NCBI GenBank assembly: GCA_015232015.1 | Contig: JADGAM010000017.1 | Span: forward strand, 1 to 41,939 | Direction of reading: 5' to 3' | DNA from: Oligoflexia bacterium | GTDB taxonomy: Bacteria > Bdellovibrionota > Bacteriovoracia > Bacteriovoracales > Bacteriovoracaceae | Length of the DNA stretch: 41,939 nt | Shown: in pieces, positions 28,072-37,299 of the stretch | How the letters are laid out: every line of letters begins with the position of its first letter | How positions within the stretch are numbered: the stretch's first letter is position 1 | Notes under the pieces: generated by a model | What the model was told of the DNA's origin: nothing | Seen by the model: only the letters and a program-made list of their open reading frames with translations | Databases searched by the model: none | Position numbers and translations under genes: made by a program

Positions 28072-29541
28072 TTACTTGGCCAAGACAGGAACATTTTTTA
28101 TCCCATATCTTTCTTTTAATCGGGCAACATCTTCCGCAAACGCACGAACACCTATTACAAACCCCTTTTCCTCATACGCCTCAGAAATCACTTGCATACG
28201 TGAGCGGATCTCTCCAATCACACCTTTGATTGTATAGGGAACAAAAAGAACTTCCTCGATCATATCACTTTCAAAAAAATTTATGAATCTTTCTCTCAAC
28301 ATTGCAATGTCACTACTACTACGAGCAGAAACAAAAATAGCTGTTGCAAATTCTGAACGCAAATTAAAAATATCTGCTTCTGAAAGTAAATCGCATTTGT
28401 TAAAAATCAAAAGGTGAGGGATCTCGCTTGCTCCTACTTCTGCTAAAACACTTTTAGTCACCTCCAATTGTGAACGAAAAGAAGGATCATGAGCATCAAC
28501 TACGAAAAGGATTAGTGAAGCATTGAGGGCCTCATTTAAAGTCGAGCGAAACGATGCTACTAAATCGTGAGGAAGTTTTTTTATGAAACCTACTGTGTCT
28601 GAAAGTAGTATTTTAGGGATTGTTTCAGGATATAGTGCCCTAACTGTGGTATCTAAGGTTGCGAAGAGTTTATCGGCGATCAAGACATCACTGCCGGTCA
28701 TTGCACGCATGAGAGAGGATTTACCGGCGTTAGTGTAGCCAACGAGTGCAACCGAAATTTCTTGTTCACGACGGGCCCTGCGAGTGAGGTGCTCTTTTTC
28801 GATTGACTCTAACTCCTCTTTAAGTTCTTTGATTCGGTCGCGGATTTTTCTTTTATCAAGTTCAATGGTAGTTTCACCTGGACCTTTTGATCCTCCACCT
28901 TGACGATCGCCGCCCCCACCAGTTTCACGCAGACGTGGAGCTAAGTAAGTTAAGCGTGCAATCTCAACTTGTAATCGAGCGGCCCTAGTACGAGCGTGGC
29001 GACTGAAAATTTCAATAATCACCCCTGTCCGATCGAGTACTGTGGCACCTGTTGCTTTTTCTAGATTACGTAATTGGGAAGGGGTAAGCTCGCAATCGAA
29101 AATCACAACTTGCGCCAACTCTATTGGTTTGTTATAGAGATTTGAATTTTCCTCTCTTTCATTCTCTCTTTCATTCTCTCTTGCATCCTCTCTCTCTTCC
29201 TCTTCATCAAGATATCGAACTAACTCTTCGTTCATCTCTTCTGGATCAATATTAGTTGTAAACTTGAGCGCGGCCTTACTTTTTTTTCGTACAAACATCG
29301 GTCCAACTACACCTCTACCTCCAGTCCAACTGGATAGCTCTTTCAATTTGCCATCACCTAAAATATTTGCACATCGGGAGGAAGCACGTCGCTGGGAAAG
29401 TCTACCTACAACCTTGTGGCCTAATGTGGTTACTAATCGTTCAAGCTCTGACAATGAGCTTTCTACTTCTTGAATAGACAGTTCAGGTAACTGTATAGCA
29501 ACTAAAACTGCATTTAAGATTTCTTTTTGAGTGCTTTCCAT
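28072..29541 (-). CDS. hflX: GTPase HflX
   Basis: GGGGDRQGGGSKGPGETTIELDKRKIRDRIKELKEEL; ALVGYTNAGKSSLMRAMTG; LLSDTVGFIKKLPHDLVASFRSTL; FNKCDLL. Confidence 0.95.
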   Translation of the reverse strand: MESTQKEILNAVLVAIQLPELSIQEVESSLSELERLVTTLGHKVVGRLSQRRASSRCANILGDGKLKELSSWTGGRGVVGPMFVRKKSKAALKFTTNIDPEEMNEELVRYLDEEEEREDARENERENEREENSNLYNKPIELAQVVIFDCELTPSQLRNLEKATGATVLDRTGVIIEIFSRHARTRAARLQVEIARLTYLAPRLRETGGGGDRQGGGSKGPGETTIELDKRKIRDRIKELKEELESIEKEHLTRRARREQEISVALVGYTNAGKSSLMRAMTGSDVLIADKLFATLDTTVRALYPETIPKILLSDTVGFIKKLPHDLVASFRSTLNEALNASLILFVVDAHDPSFRSQLEVTKSVLAEVGASEIPHLLIFNKCDLLSEADIFNLRSEFATAIFVSARSSSDIAMLRERFINFFESDMIEEVLFVPYTIKGVIGEIRSRMQVISEAYEEKGFVIGVRAFAEDVARLKERYGIKNVPVLAK

Positions 29542-29592
29542 AAGAGCGATACCATTTCCGTAATATTTGTAATTGGATGATTCATAAAAAAA

Positions 29593-29814
29593 CTACTTAT
29601 CTTTTTTTTCAATACACTTTGGACACCAAGAGCCTAAAGCGTTTTTTTTTCCCATAATTTGTAGAGGTGTTGCACGCCATTTGTGTCCGTACTTACACTC
29701 CCAAAGCAACTTAAATGTGGAGTTGGCATATTTATCAGATAAACATTTGCCGTCCATTTTTTTTGCATGATCGATCATATCTTGTAAATTGAAACTTCTT
29801 CTTTTTTTCTCCAT
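29593..29814 (-). CDS. Small zinc-ribbon protein
   Basis: LLWECKYGHKWRATPLQIMGKKNALGSWCPKCIEKK (CxxxH...CxxC). Confidence 0.6.
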   Translation of the reverse strand: MEKKRRSFNLQDMIDHAKKMDGKCLSDKYANSTFKLLWECKYGHKWRATPLQIMGKKNALGSWCPKCIEKKDK

Positions 29815-29849
29815 CTTTTATCTCCCATGCACCCTAATGTAGTTAGTTA

Positions 29850-30344
29850 TTAATTAGTATTATATTTATCAAGTACAATATGCCATAGATCACCATAAAA
29901 AAAAGAGGCAAACACAGTTAAAAGCAAATCTTTGTTGGACTTAATAAACCACAATAGATGTTTTAGATAAATACTACTTATTTCTCTTATTCCTATTGAT
30001 GCATAATTAAACACATTCCATAAATATAATCCAAAAAATATTAATAACAAAATATATATGACTCTAGTGATGGTTCCTAGTATCAGCGAGTGACTGAGTC
30101 CTCTATGACGAAATAACCAACTATAGGGGATAAAAGGAAAATACAAAAATCCTCTTAACGATAATGGTTTAATATATCTGGCCAGATCTAAATCAGGATT
30201 TAGTACGAAGGTATTATATAATAAAGAAAGAAGAAAAATAGAAATTATTGTTATGTTTGATTTAGTAGCAAAAAATAAAATGGCCACCCCTAATGGCATT
30301 GCTAATGTAATATTAATTTTTATATGGGTTTTAGTTTTTGGCAT
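29850..30344 (-). CDS. Multipass membrane protein, DUF2227-like putative metal-binding
   Basis: TKTHIKINI...NPDLDLARYI...PYSWLFRHRGLSHSLILG...GDLWHIVLDKY. Confidence 0.65.
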   Translation of the reverse strand: MPKTKTHIKINITLAMPLGVAILFFATKSNITIISIFLLSLLYNTFVLNPDLDLARYIKPLSLRGFLYFPFIPYSWLFRHRGLSHSLILGTITRVIYILLLIFFGLYLWNVFNYASIGIREISSIYLKHLLWFIKSNKDLLLTVFASFFYGDLWHIVLDKYNTN

Positions 30345-30659
30345 ATATAACTTATTTATTTTTTGTAACTCATTCTTTATACGATCATATGCAACTTTAA
30401 TTTTAGCTTTAACTACTTCTCGGCCTCTTAAGAATGGATGAATGGAAATCTATTAACTTCCATTCATAATTGATTATAACATAATTTGGAATATAGTCTA
30501 ATTTTTAAATCTAAAAAACAAGCATTAAACAAATTACAAGCAAAAAATAATTATAGGGTTTTCCTAACCATAATTTTAAATTATTTTACGATAAGTTTTT
30601 TTTTATTTAAGCTTACTGTTTTAATAATTATTAAGATTATAAAAACTAAGGAGAAAATA

Positions 30660-31010
30660 ATGAATGAAAATTGTCATCACAGTCATCATAGTCATACAGA
30701 TGAAGATGTTTGTGAAATTGGAATGACAGAATGTCAATGTCACGTAAATGGAGGGCATCATCATAAATATTGTCCATTTCAAAAGACTATCGATAGATTA
30801 AATGAAGCATACTATGATGCTGTTCATGAGGTTTATGTAAGTATATTGAAGGATAAGATTCAAAAGGCATGGGGTACTCAGGTTGAAAAGGCTGCCGAGG
30901 CATTATGTGCAGAGAAAAATACAGATTGGATGGCAGAGCTATCAAAGAGTAAGGCCCAGCACGATCTTAAGGATCAGATGAAAAAGATTTTATCTGAAGA
31001 AAAAAAATAA
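30660..31010 (+). CDS. Small His/Cys-rich putative metal-binding protein
   Basis: AAGGAGAAAATAATG start; MNENCHHSHHSHTDEDVCEIGMTECQCHVNGGHHHKYCPF. The ORF-track start at 30486 is probably too early. Confidence 0.65.
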   Translation: MNENCHHSHHSHTDEDVCEIGMTECQCHVNGGHHHKYCPFQKTIDRLNEAYYDAVHEVYVSILKDKIQKAWGTQVEKAAEALCAEKNTDWMAELSKSKAQHDLKDQMKKILSEEKK

Positions 31011-31058
31011 TCAATTCTTATATCAATTCTTATATCAATCCTTATATCAATCTTTCTA
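31011..31058. repeat. Tandem 12-mer (TCAATTCTTATA-like) x4, degenerating rightward
   Basis: TCAATTCTTATA TCAATTCTTATA TCAATCCTTATA TCAATCTTTCTA. Confidence 0.9.
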
Positions 31059-31226
31059 TTAATACTTCTTATTATAAAAATAATTAGAGAAGAGCTAATT
31101 GTTATTTATAAAAGCTTTGCAAATAGAATTTTAAAAAATATTATATAAGTGAAATAAGAAGCTAATTTAAATTTTAAATTTAATTTTGTTTTTTCATTTT
31201 TTCTCATTTTTTTTCTCCTTTTATCT

Positions 31227-31335
31227 AATTTCCTATGAAAGCAGTTTCGGCCAAGGCGGTTCGCCCCACCTCCCAGTCCGAAATTGCTTTCAATAGGATT
31301 GCGATGTCAGCGTTTCGCGCAGACATCGCATATTA
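31227..31335. repeat. Structured intergenic repeat, copy 1
   Basis: CCTATGAAAGCAGTTTCGG...CCGAAATTGCTTTCAATAGG outer stem with inner GGCG/CGCC hairpin, then GCGATGTC-AGCGTTTCGCGCA-GACATCGC hairpin; homologous to 32070-32168. Confidence 0.85.
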
Positions 31336-31410
31336 TTACATTCTTAGAAAACTAAAGAATAGATTTGTATTAAGAGCAATATAGAATATAGAATATAGAA
31401 GGAGGTACAA

Positions 31411-31920
31411 ATGGATATTTGTAAAATAGCAATAGAAAAAGAAAACAAAATGGAACATTTTTATAATCAACTTTACAAAGAATCAACTCACTTTGGATTA
31501 AAAAATATTTTTTTCATGATGTCCAATGAAGAAAAAAAACATGCTAACAAGTTTAAACAGATTATTGAAGATAAAAATATTAGTAAAAAAATATCGGTGT
31601 TGGATAGTGATATTACTCCACTAGATATGCCCAAAATCAAAAATATTCTAAACGAAATAAAAAAAATTCATGATATTCAGTATATTTCTAAGACCGAGCA
31701 AGAAATTTATCTTAACATTTGTAATTTAGAAAAGGAGAGTGAAAAGTTTTATCTCGATATGGTCAGTATAACAGATGAAAATAAATTAAAACAATTATTG
31801 CGAGCATTTGCTTTAGAGGAGCGAAACCATTATTTTTTAATGTGTGATATATATGAAATGGTACGTGCACCAACTATATGGGTTGAAAATGCTGAATTTA
31901 ACCATATGAAAGAGTATTAA
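31411..31920 (+). CDS. Ferritin-like/rubrerythrin-type diiron protein
   Basis: Two ExxxxxFY...EExxH repeats: EKENKMEHFYNQL..NEEKKHANKF and LEKESEKFYLDM..LEERNHYFLM; RBS GGAGG. Confidence 0.8.
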   Translation: MDICKIAIEKENKMEHFYNQLYKESTHFGLKNIFFMMSNEEKKHANKFKQIIEDKNISKKISVLDSDITPLDMPKIKNILNEIKKIHDIQYISKTEQEIYLNICNLEKESEKFYLDMVSITDENKLKQLLRAFALEERNHYFLMCDIYEMVRAPTIWVENAEFNHMKEY

Positions 31921-32069
31921 TTAAATGAAGTAGGACTATAAAATAAATTTGTGATTAGATTTTAATATTTAAGTAGATTAAACATTATTTAACTTTATAT
32001 TTAGTATTTGTTCAGCAAATTTATGCTAGCTATATGTGTTCGCTTTATTAACCTAAATTAACAAAAAAT

Positions 32070-32168
32070 ATTTCCTATGAAAGCAGTTTTGGCAAAGGCG
32101 GGACCGCCACAGGCCGAAACGTTGTTGTGTTATAGGGGTCGCGATGTCAGTGTTTCACACAGAAGTAG
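32070..32168. repeat. Structured intergenic repeat, copy 2
   Basis: ATTTCCTATGAAAGCAGTTTTGGCAAAGGCGGGACCGCCACAGGCCGAAAC...TATAGGGGTCGCGATGTCAGTGTTTCACACAGA; aligns with copy 1. Confidence 0.85.
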
Positions 32169-32244
32169 TAGATTCAAATATATCACTTATTATATAGATT
32201 CATAAATAACTATGAATCTAATTTTTATTTCAAAGGAGATTGGG

Positions 32245-32841
32245 ATGAAAAAATTACTTGGTTTATTACTCTTGCTAACAAGCTTATCTGCATTCGCCGT
32301 CACTCCAGACATTCGTCTTGGTATGCCAGGATACGGTGGGACAGGCTGTCCCGCGGGAAGTGCATCAGTTACATTGTCGCCTGATCGAAGTGCCTTAAGC
32401 ATACTATTTGATCAATATGTTGCTGCAGCCGGTGGAGTCACTCTACGTAGCTTTGACCGCAAAACCTGTAATGTTTCAGTTCCTGTTTTCGTTCCTCAAG
32501 GTTACAGTGTATCTATCTTTAAAATTGATTATCGCGGTTATGTAAATGTTCCATTCGGCGGTCAAGCTAATTTTAATGTTGAATATTTCTTTGCTGGTTC
32601 TCAAGGACCAAGATTCCAAAAAATTTTTGCTGGAGGATATGACAACCAATATTTTTTAACAAATACTCTATCGGCCACAGCGATTGTTTGGTCACCATGC
32701 GGACAATCAGTTAATTTAAGAGTTAACTCCGCTATGTTAGCTAAATCAAATTCTTTCTTTGACGAAGCAATGGCCACAGTTGATTCGATAGATATTCGTT
32801 CAGGGTTAGTCTACCATATCCAGTGGAGAATTTGTTATTAA
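32245..32841 (+). CDS. Secreted DUF4360-like protein
   Basis: AAAGGAGATTGGGATG start; signal peptide KKLLGLLLLLTSLSAFA; GYGGTGCPAGSASVTLSPDRSALSILFDQYVAAAG...KTCNVSVPVFVPQGYSVSIF. Confidence 0.7.
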   Translation: MKKLLGLLLLLTSLSAFAVTPDIRLGMPGYGGTGCPAGSASVTLSPDRSALSILFDQYVAAAGGVTLRSFDRKTCNVSVPVFVPQGYSVSIFKIDYRGYVNVPFGGQANFNVEYFFAGSQGPRFQKIFAGGYDNQYFLTNTLSATAIVWSPCGQSVNLRVNSAMLAKSNSFFDEAMATVDSIDIRSGLVYHIQWRICY

Positions 32842-32971
32842 TTATAATTTGATTATAATTTCTTATAATTTGCTTATAATTTGATTTAAATCTTCTTAAG
32901 ATATTGTTGAATCCCATATACAAGATTACAAGATTACAAGAGATATAGGATCAATATAACATCAATTTAAT

Positions 32972-34375
32972 ATGGATCGATTAATGAATACTAGAATAGA
33001 AACAGATGCTTTTGGTGATATAGAAGTTGGTGAAGATAAATATTGGGGAGCTCAGACTGAAAGAGCACTTAAAAATTTCCAGATTAGTGGGGAGTTGATG
33101 CCTAAAGTTTTTATACATGCTTTAGGATTGCAAAAGCTTGCGGCCGCTCAAGTGAATATGCTTTTTGGTGAATTGACTCCCTATCTTGGAACTCCTATTG
33201 TTCAAGCTGCAAAAGAGGTGTGGAGTGGAAAATTTGATGATCAATTTCCTCTGGTTATATGGCAATCAGGATCTGCAACTCAAACACATATGAATTGTAA
33301 TGAGGTCATTGCAGGTAGGGCCAATGAGATATTAACTGGGCACCGAGGGGGAAAAAGCCCAGTTCATCCAAATGATCATGTTAATTATTCTCAATCATCA
33401 AATGATTCAATTACTACCGCCATGAATATTGCTACTGTTATCGAAATACACCACACTCTCTTGCCTGCAATCGAACATATGAAGTTAACCCTTTTACATA
33501 AGGTTGAAGTATTTAAAGATATTATCAAAGTGGGTAGAACTCATTTGCAAGATGCTACTCCTATAACTTTAGGTCAGGAATTTTCTGCTTGGGCCCGTCA
33601 GATAGAATTAGCAGAAGAAAGAATTTCTTCAGTTCTTCCTCGACTTTATCTTTTGGCCCAAGGAGGAACGGCGGTAGGAACTGGACTAAATTCAAAGCGT
33701 GGCTTTGATGTGGCATTTGCAGATCAAATATCTACTTTAACAAAATTTCCTTTTAAACCGGCCATAAATAAATTTGAAGCTTTGTCCACCCACGATTCCT
33801 TAGTAGAATTATCTGGGGTGCTAAATACATTGGCGGCCGGTCTCATGAAGATAGCTAACGATATTCGTTTACTTAGCTCCGGTCCTAGATGTGGATTAGG
33901 AGAAATTACAATACCAGCAAATGAACCTGGTTCTTCAATTATGCCTGGTAAAGTAAATCCTTCTCAGGTGGAAGCAATGACAATGGTTTGTGCTCAGGTT
34001 ATAGGTAATCACCTTGCAATTACTATCGGAGGAATGAGTGGAAGTTTAGAATTGAACGTTTTTAAACCAGTTATTATTTATAATATTTTAAATTCAATAA
34101 AAATCATTTCAGATGTAGTAAGAAGTTTTAGCGATAATTGTTTGCAGGGTATAGAGGCAAATCAAAAGAGAATTAAAAATCACTTAGATCAATCAGTGAT
34201 GATTGTATCGGTTTTGAATGCTATTCTAGGTTATGATCAAACCACTAAAATTGCCCAAAAAGCATATGAAGAAAAAATTACTATTAAACAAGCTGCTCTT
34301 GAACATGGTTTACTCAGTAAAACTGAATTAGAGTCCTATCTGCGACCTGAAAATATGATATCCCCTTTAGATTAA
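32972..34375 (+). CDS. fumC: Fumarate hydratase class II
   Basis: ETDAFGDIEVGEDKYWGAQTERAL; SGSATQTHMNCNEVIAGRA; GSSIMPGKVNPSQVEAMTMVCAQVIGN. Confidence 0.96.
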   Translation: MDRLMNTRIETDAFGDIEVGEDKYWGAQTERALKNFQISGELMPKVFIHALGLQKLAAAQVNMLFGELTPYLGTPIVQAAKEVWSGKFDDQFPLVIWQSGSATQTHMNCNEVIAGRANEILTGHRGGKSPVHPNDHVNYSQSSNDSITTAMNIATVIEIHHTLLPAIEHMKLTLLHKVEVFKDIIKVGRTHLQDATPITLGQEFSAWARQIELAEERISSVLPRLYLLAQGGTAVGTGLNSKRGFDVAFADQISTLTKFPFKPAINKFEALSTHDSLVELSGVLNTLAAGLMKIANDIRLLSSGPRCGLGEITIPANEPGSSIMPGKVNPSQVEAMTMVCAQVIGNHLAITIGGMSGSLELNVFKPVIIYNILNSIKIISDVVRSFSDNCLQGIEANQKRIKNHLDQSVMIVSVLNAILGYDQTTKIAQKAYEEKITIKQAALEHGLLSKTELESYLRPENMISPLD

Positions 34376-34417
34376 AAATTACTTTATTATTATTTCATAT
34401 GATTATTTCACAGGCCC

Positions 34418-35719
34418 TTAATACAAGATAGAAAGTCGTCCCCATATATCAGAACTATCTGCATTGCTGTCAAAGCTTTTAATCATTCTCGTTCCTAACA
34501 TATTTCTGATATCGTAGTGATTGAAACCAGCAGTGATGTTGATATTTTTGCCCAAGCGAAACTCAAAACGTCCCTCTATACTTAGTCCATTTATACCTGT
34601 ACATGATAGTTGAACTGCATGATTTAAAAATTCATGCCTAATTCCAAAAGTTGGTTCAATAACTGATTTTCCCTTTGAAATAAATTCAATGGCCAATGGA
34701 AATTTGCTTCCACTAGAACCATAGCTATATCCACTACTGATCTTGAACGAAATTCCATTAGGATTTATATAAAAAGATGTATCAGGAATTCTCAGGGGCC
34801 CAAGTTTAAAAGTTTTGACCACTGAATTGCCGGTGCTAAGATATTTTATATTACCGTATAATAATGAATAGGTAGTAGAACTGGCCAATAATGAAATTAT
34901 ACTGGCATTGCCCAGGTCACTTCTGTTGATATATATTCCTTTTTCGTGATATTTTTCAGATAAAACCGTAGGATCACCCTTGAAATCAGAGGGAATTGAT
35001 TTTTCATTTCTAATATACCCTTCAGTAGACAATTTGCCTGTAACATAATTTACAAACATTAGAGAGTGGCCATTATAATTATAAATAGTATTTTCAATTG
35101 TCTCTGCAAGAAACATTTCATTGTTTAATCCACCAGCATAGGTAATAATGCTTGTATCGATTGCATTAAACGGAGAATTAAATTTAGCTGTTCCATATGC
35201 ACGAGAGTATCCGCCATTGGTATTTTGTGAAAAACTGGCGACAAAATAATCCCAATAGTTGTCATATGATTTTCCATCATTGAAGAAGTGATAATCTACT
35301 TCGTAACCCAGGGCCTTAGACCTAGTTCCATGTCCAAATTCATGATAGGAGATGCTTAATGCTTTAGTTGTTATCCAAAGTGGATATAGTGAAACAAAAT
35401 TAAGAATAGATCTTGTAAAGGGATTTTTTCCAACTAAGGTTTTTTTAGATACTAGATCAAAAATTCCACTTTCAAGTTGGATAAACTCAACTTCAAAATT
35501 ACCAATGGAACGATTGTTATTTAAATTAACATTATATTCATTATCATAAGAGATGAAACGCTCTATTTCGTTAGTATGTGCCGCTTTAGGCCCCAATGAA
35601 ATTAAAGCTTCAAAAATAAATAATGTAATAATATAGGTAATATTTTTTTCTAAAATATATATACTCTTTAATTTTTTCTGCAAATTACTAATGTTCAATT
35701 TATTTTTGCGAAAGTCCAT
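34418..35719 (-). CDS. Putative membrane/outer-membrane protein with HEFGH (HExxH) motif
   Basis: Internal hydrophobic segment; TTKALSISYHEFGHGTRSKALG; beta-rich C-terminal half ending ...IWGRLSILY. Confidence 0.5.
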   Translation of the reverse strand: MDFRKNKLNISNLQKKLKSIYILEKNITYIITLFIFEALISLGPKAAHTNEIERFISYDNEYNVNLNNNRSIGNFEVEFIQLESGIFDLVSKKTLVGKNPFTRSILNFVSLYPLWITTKALSISYHEFGHGTRSKALGYEVDYHFFNDGKSYDNYWDYFVASFSQNTNGGYSRAYGTAKFNSPFNAIDTSIITYAGGLNNEMFLAETIENTIYNYNGHSLMFVNYVTGKLSTEGYIRNEKSIPSDFKGDPTVLSEKYHEKGIYINRSDLGNASIISLLASSTTYSLLYGNIKYLSTGNSVVKTFKLGPLRIPDTSFYINPNGISFKISSGYSYGSSGSKFPLAIEFISKGKSVIEPTFGIRHEFLNHAVQLSCTGINGLSIEGRFEFRLGKNINITAGFNHYDIRNMLGTRMIKSFDSNADSSDIWGRLSILY

Positions 35720-35883
35720 TAGCTTATCGTTTATCTAACGGTATTGGAGTAATTAATTTGGGTTATTTTTCTAATCAGGAAAATTAGTACCTTTTATAAA
35801 TTAGAATCATTTAATCATTTAATCATTTACTATTTTATTTTAGTGATGTGGCCGAAGTGGTATGTGTGGCGGGAGTGGCAGGT

Positions 35884-36927
35884 TTAATCAAATTTAGTTT
35901 CTACTGAAGTAATTTCCCACATTACACAATACATACCTTTACGTTGGCAGTGATAAAATGGGATATATTGATAACCTTTATCTCCACATTTATTACCCCA
36001 GCTATTCTTTATAATAAAATATCCTCCTCCTTGAATTTTTGGATTTAATTGATAACCAACTACTGCTAAAGCATGACCTCCATTAGTCTTTGCTGATAGT
36101 GGAGTAACAACCGTCGCACATGACTTCATTCCTTTACTTACAGTCATTCCAATATATACGGGATTACCTCTGGCCAAACTTTCCAGTGCTTTTATGATAT
36201 CATCATCTATATAAACGGATGATAATAATTTAGTATGTCTATGATCCTTATATCCGGCCTTGGGTTTTTTTTGATTTGTAGGCCAATACTTCTGTTCGGT
36301 AATATAATATTTTTTAGCAGCAGTCATAGCGGCCTTAACACTGGTAGTTTTATATAGACTCCAAAAATGTCTTTCTGAAAGTGCACTTAATTCTCTATCT
36401 TCAGGTAGTACATTGTAATACCCATTGATATAATTTTCCATGCTTGCTAATAATCCGAAGGCAGTACATGTTCCGCCAAATTGACTTTTAACTTTAGTAT
36501 CACGATATCGTAAGTCTATTTTCTCAGGCAGAGTTGATGGGAAATTAATTTTTTCCGCTTGGCCGGCACTTTGTTTTTTCCTTTTATCAATATTATCACG
36601 AATATTTTTAGGTATTAATTCTTCTATTGTTGGAATAATTATATTATTTTCCATGTTGTTTATTTTCCAATTATCTAGCAGGTAATAATCGTCTACTGAT
36701 TGCTTTTCACTCATGTCGATTAAAATATTTTGCAATTCTCCTTCATCCATAAATGTTTGATTAATATCTAAAACAGAATTTTGATCATCACTCTCTTGTG
36801 CTATAACCTCTAAATTTTTAGATACAGTAAATACAGCAAATACAGTAAATGAAAAAAAGATAATTAAAAAAAATTTTAATGAGAATTTAAAAATACTTCC
36901 ATGTAGTTTCAAATTATTTGCGTTCAT
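35884..36927 (-). CDS. Secreted papain-like (C1 family) cysteine protease
   Basis: KVKSQFGGTCTAFGLLASMENYI; GGHALAVVGY; GGGYFIIKNSWGNKCGDKGYQYIPF; start likely MNANNLK after GGAGGAAC. Confidence 0.88.
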   Translation of the reverse strand: MNANNLKLHGSIFKFSLKFFLIIFFSFTVFAVFTVSKNLEVIAQESDDQNSVLDINQTFMDEGELQNILIDMSEKQSVDDYYLLDNWKINNMENNIIIPTIEELIPKNIRDNIDKRKKQSAGQAEKINFPSTLPEKIDLRYRDTKVKSQFGGTCTAFGLLASMENYINGYYNVLPEDRELSALSERHFWSLYKTTSVKAAMTAAKKYYITEQKYWPTNQKKPKAGYKDHRHTKLLSSVYIDDDIIKALESLARGNPVYIGMTVSKGMKSCATVVTPLSAKTNGGHALAVVGYQLNPKIQGGGYFIIKNSWGNKCGDKGYQYIPFYHCQRKGMYCVMWEITSVETKFD

Positions 36928-37299
36928 AGTTCCTCCATTAAATAACGTTGATAGAATTATCAACATCCGTTACCTTCTGTTCGGAGGTGATTTAAAAACT
37001 TAAAATTATTTAGTCATTTACGCATTCAGACTTATATATTGCGTCATGAGATTTTTTTTAATAAATTCAAAGAGTTTAAAGAAGAAAAAAAAATTACACT
37101 CAATAGAAAAAATGTTCAAAACATATTTTATTTTGGCGTCTAGAGTCTTTAAAATTTTACAGACCCTTAGAGTAATCCTATCCATCAGATGACTTGAATA
37201 TAATAACGGTTACGAAATCATTAATTTCTATTAAAGTCTATTTTCCATTAAATCATAGTTAAAAATTATTAACATCTTTAAAACTGATGAGTAAATAAT

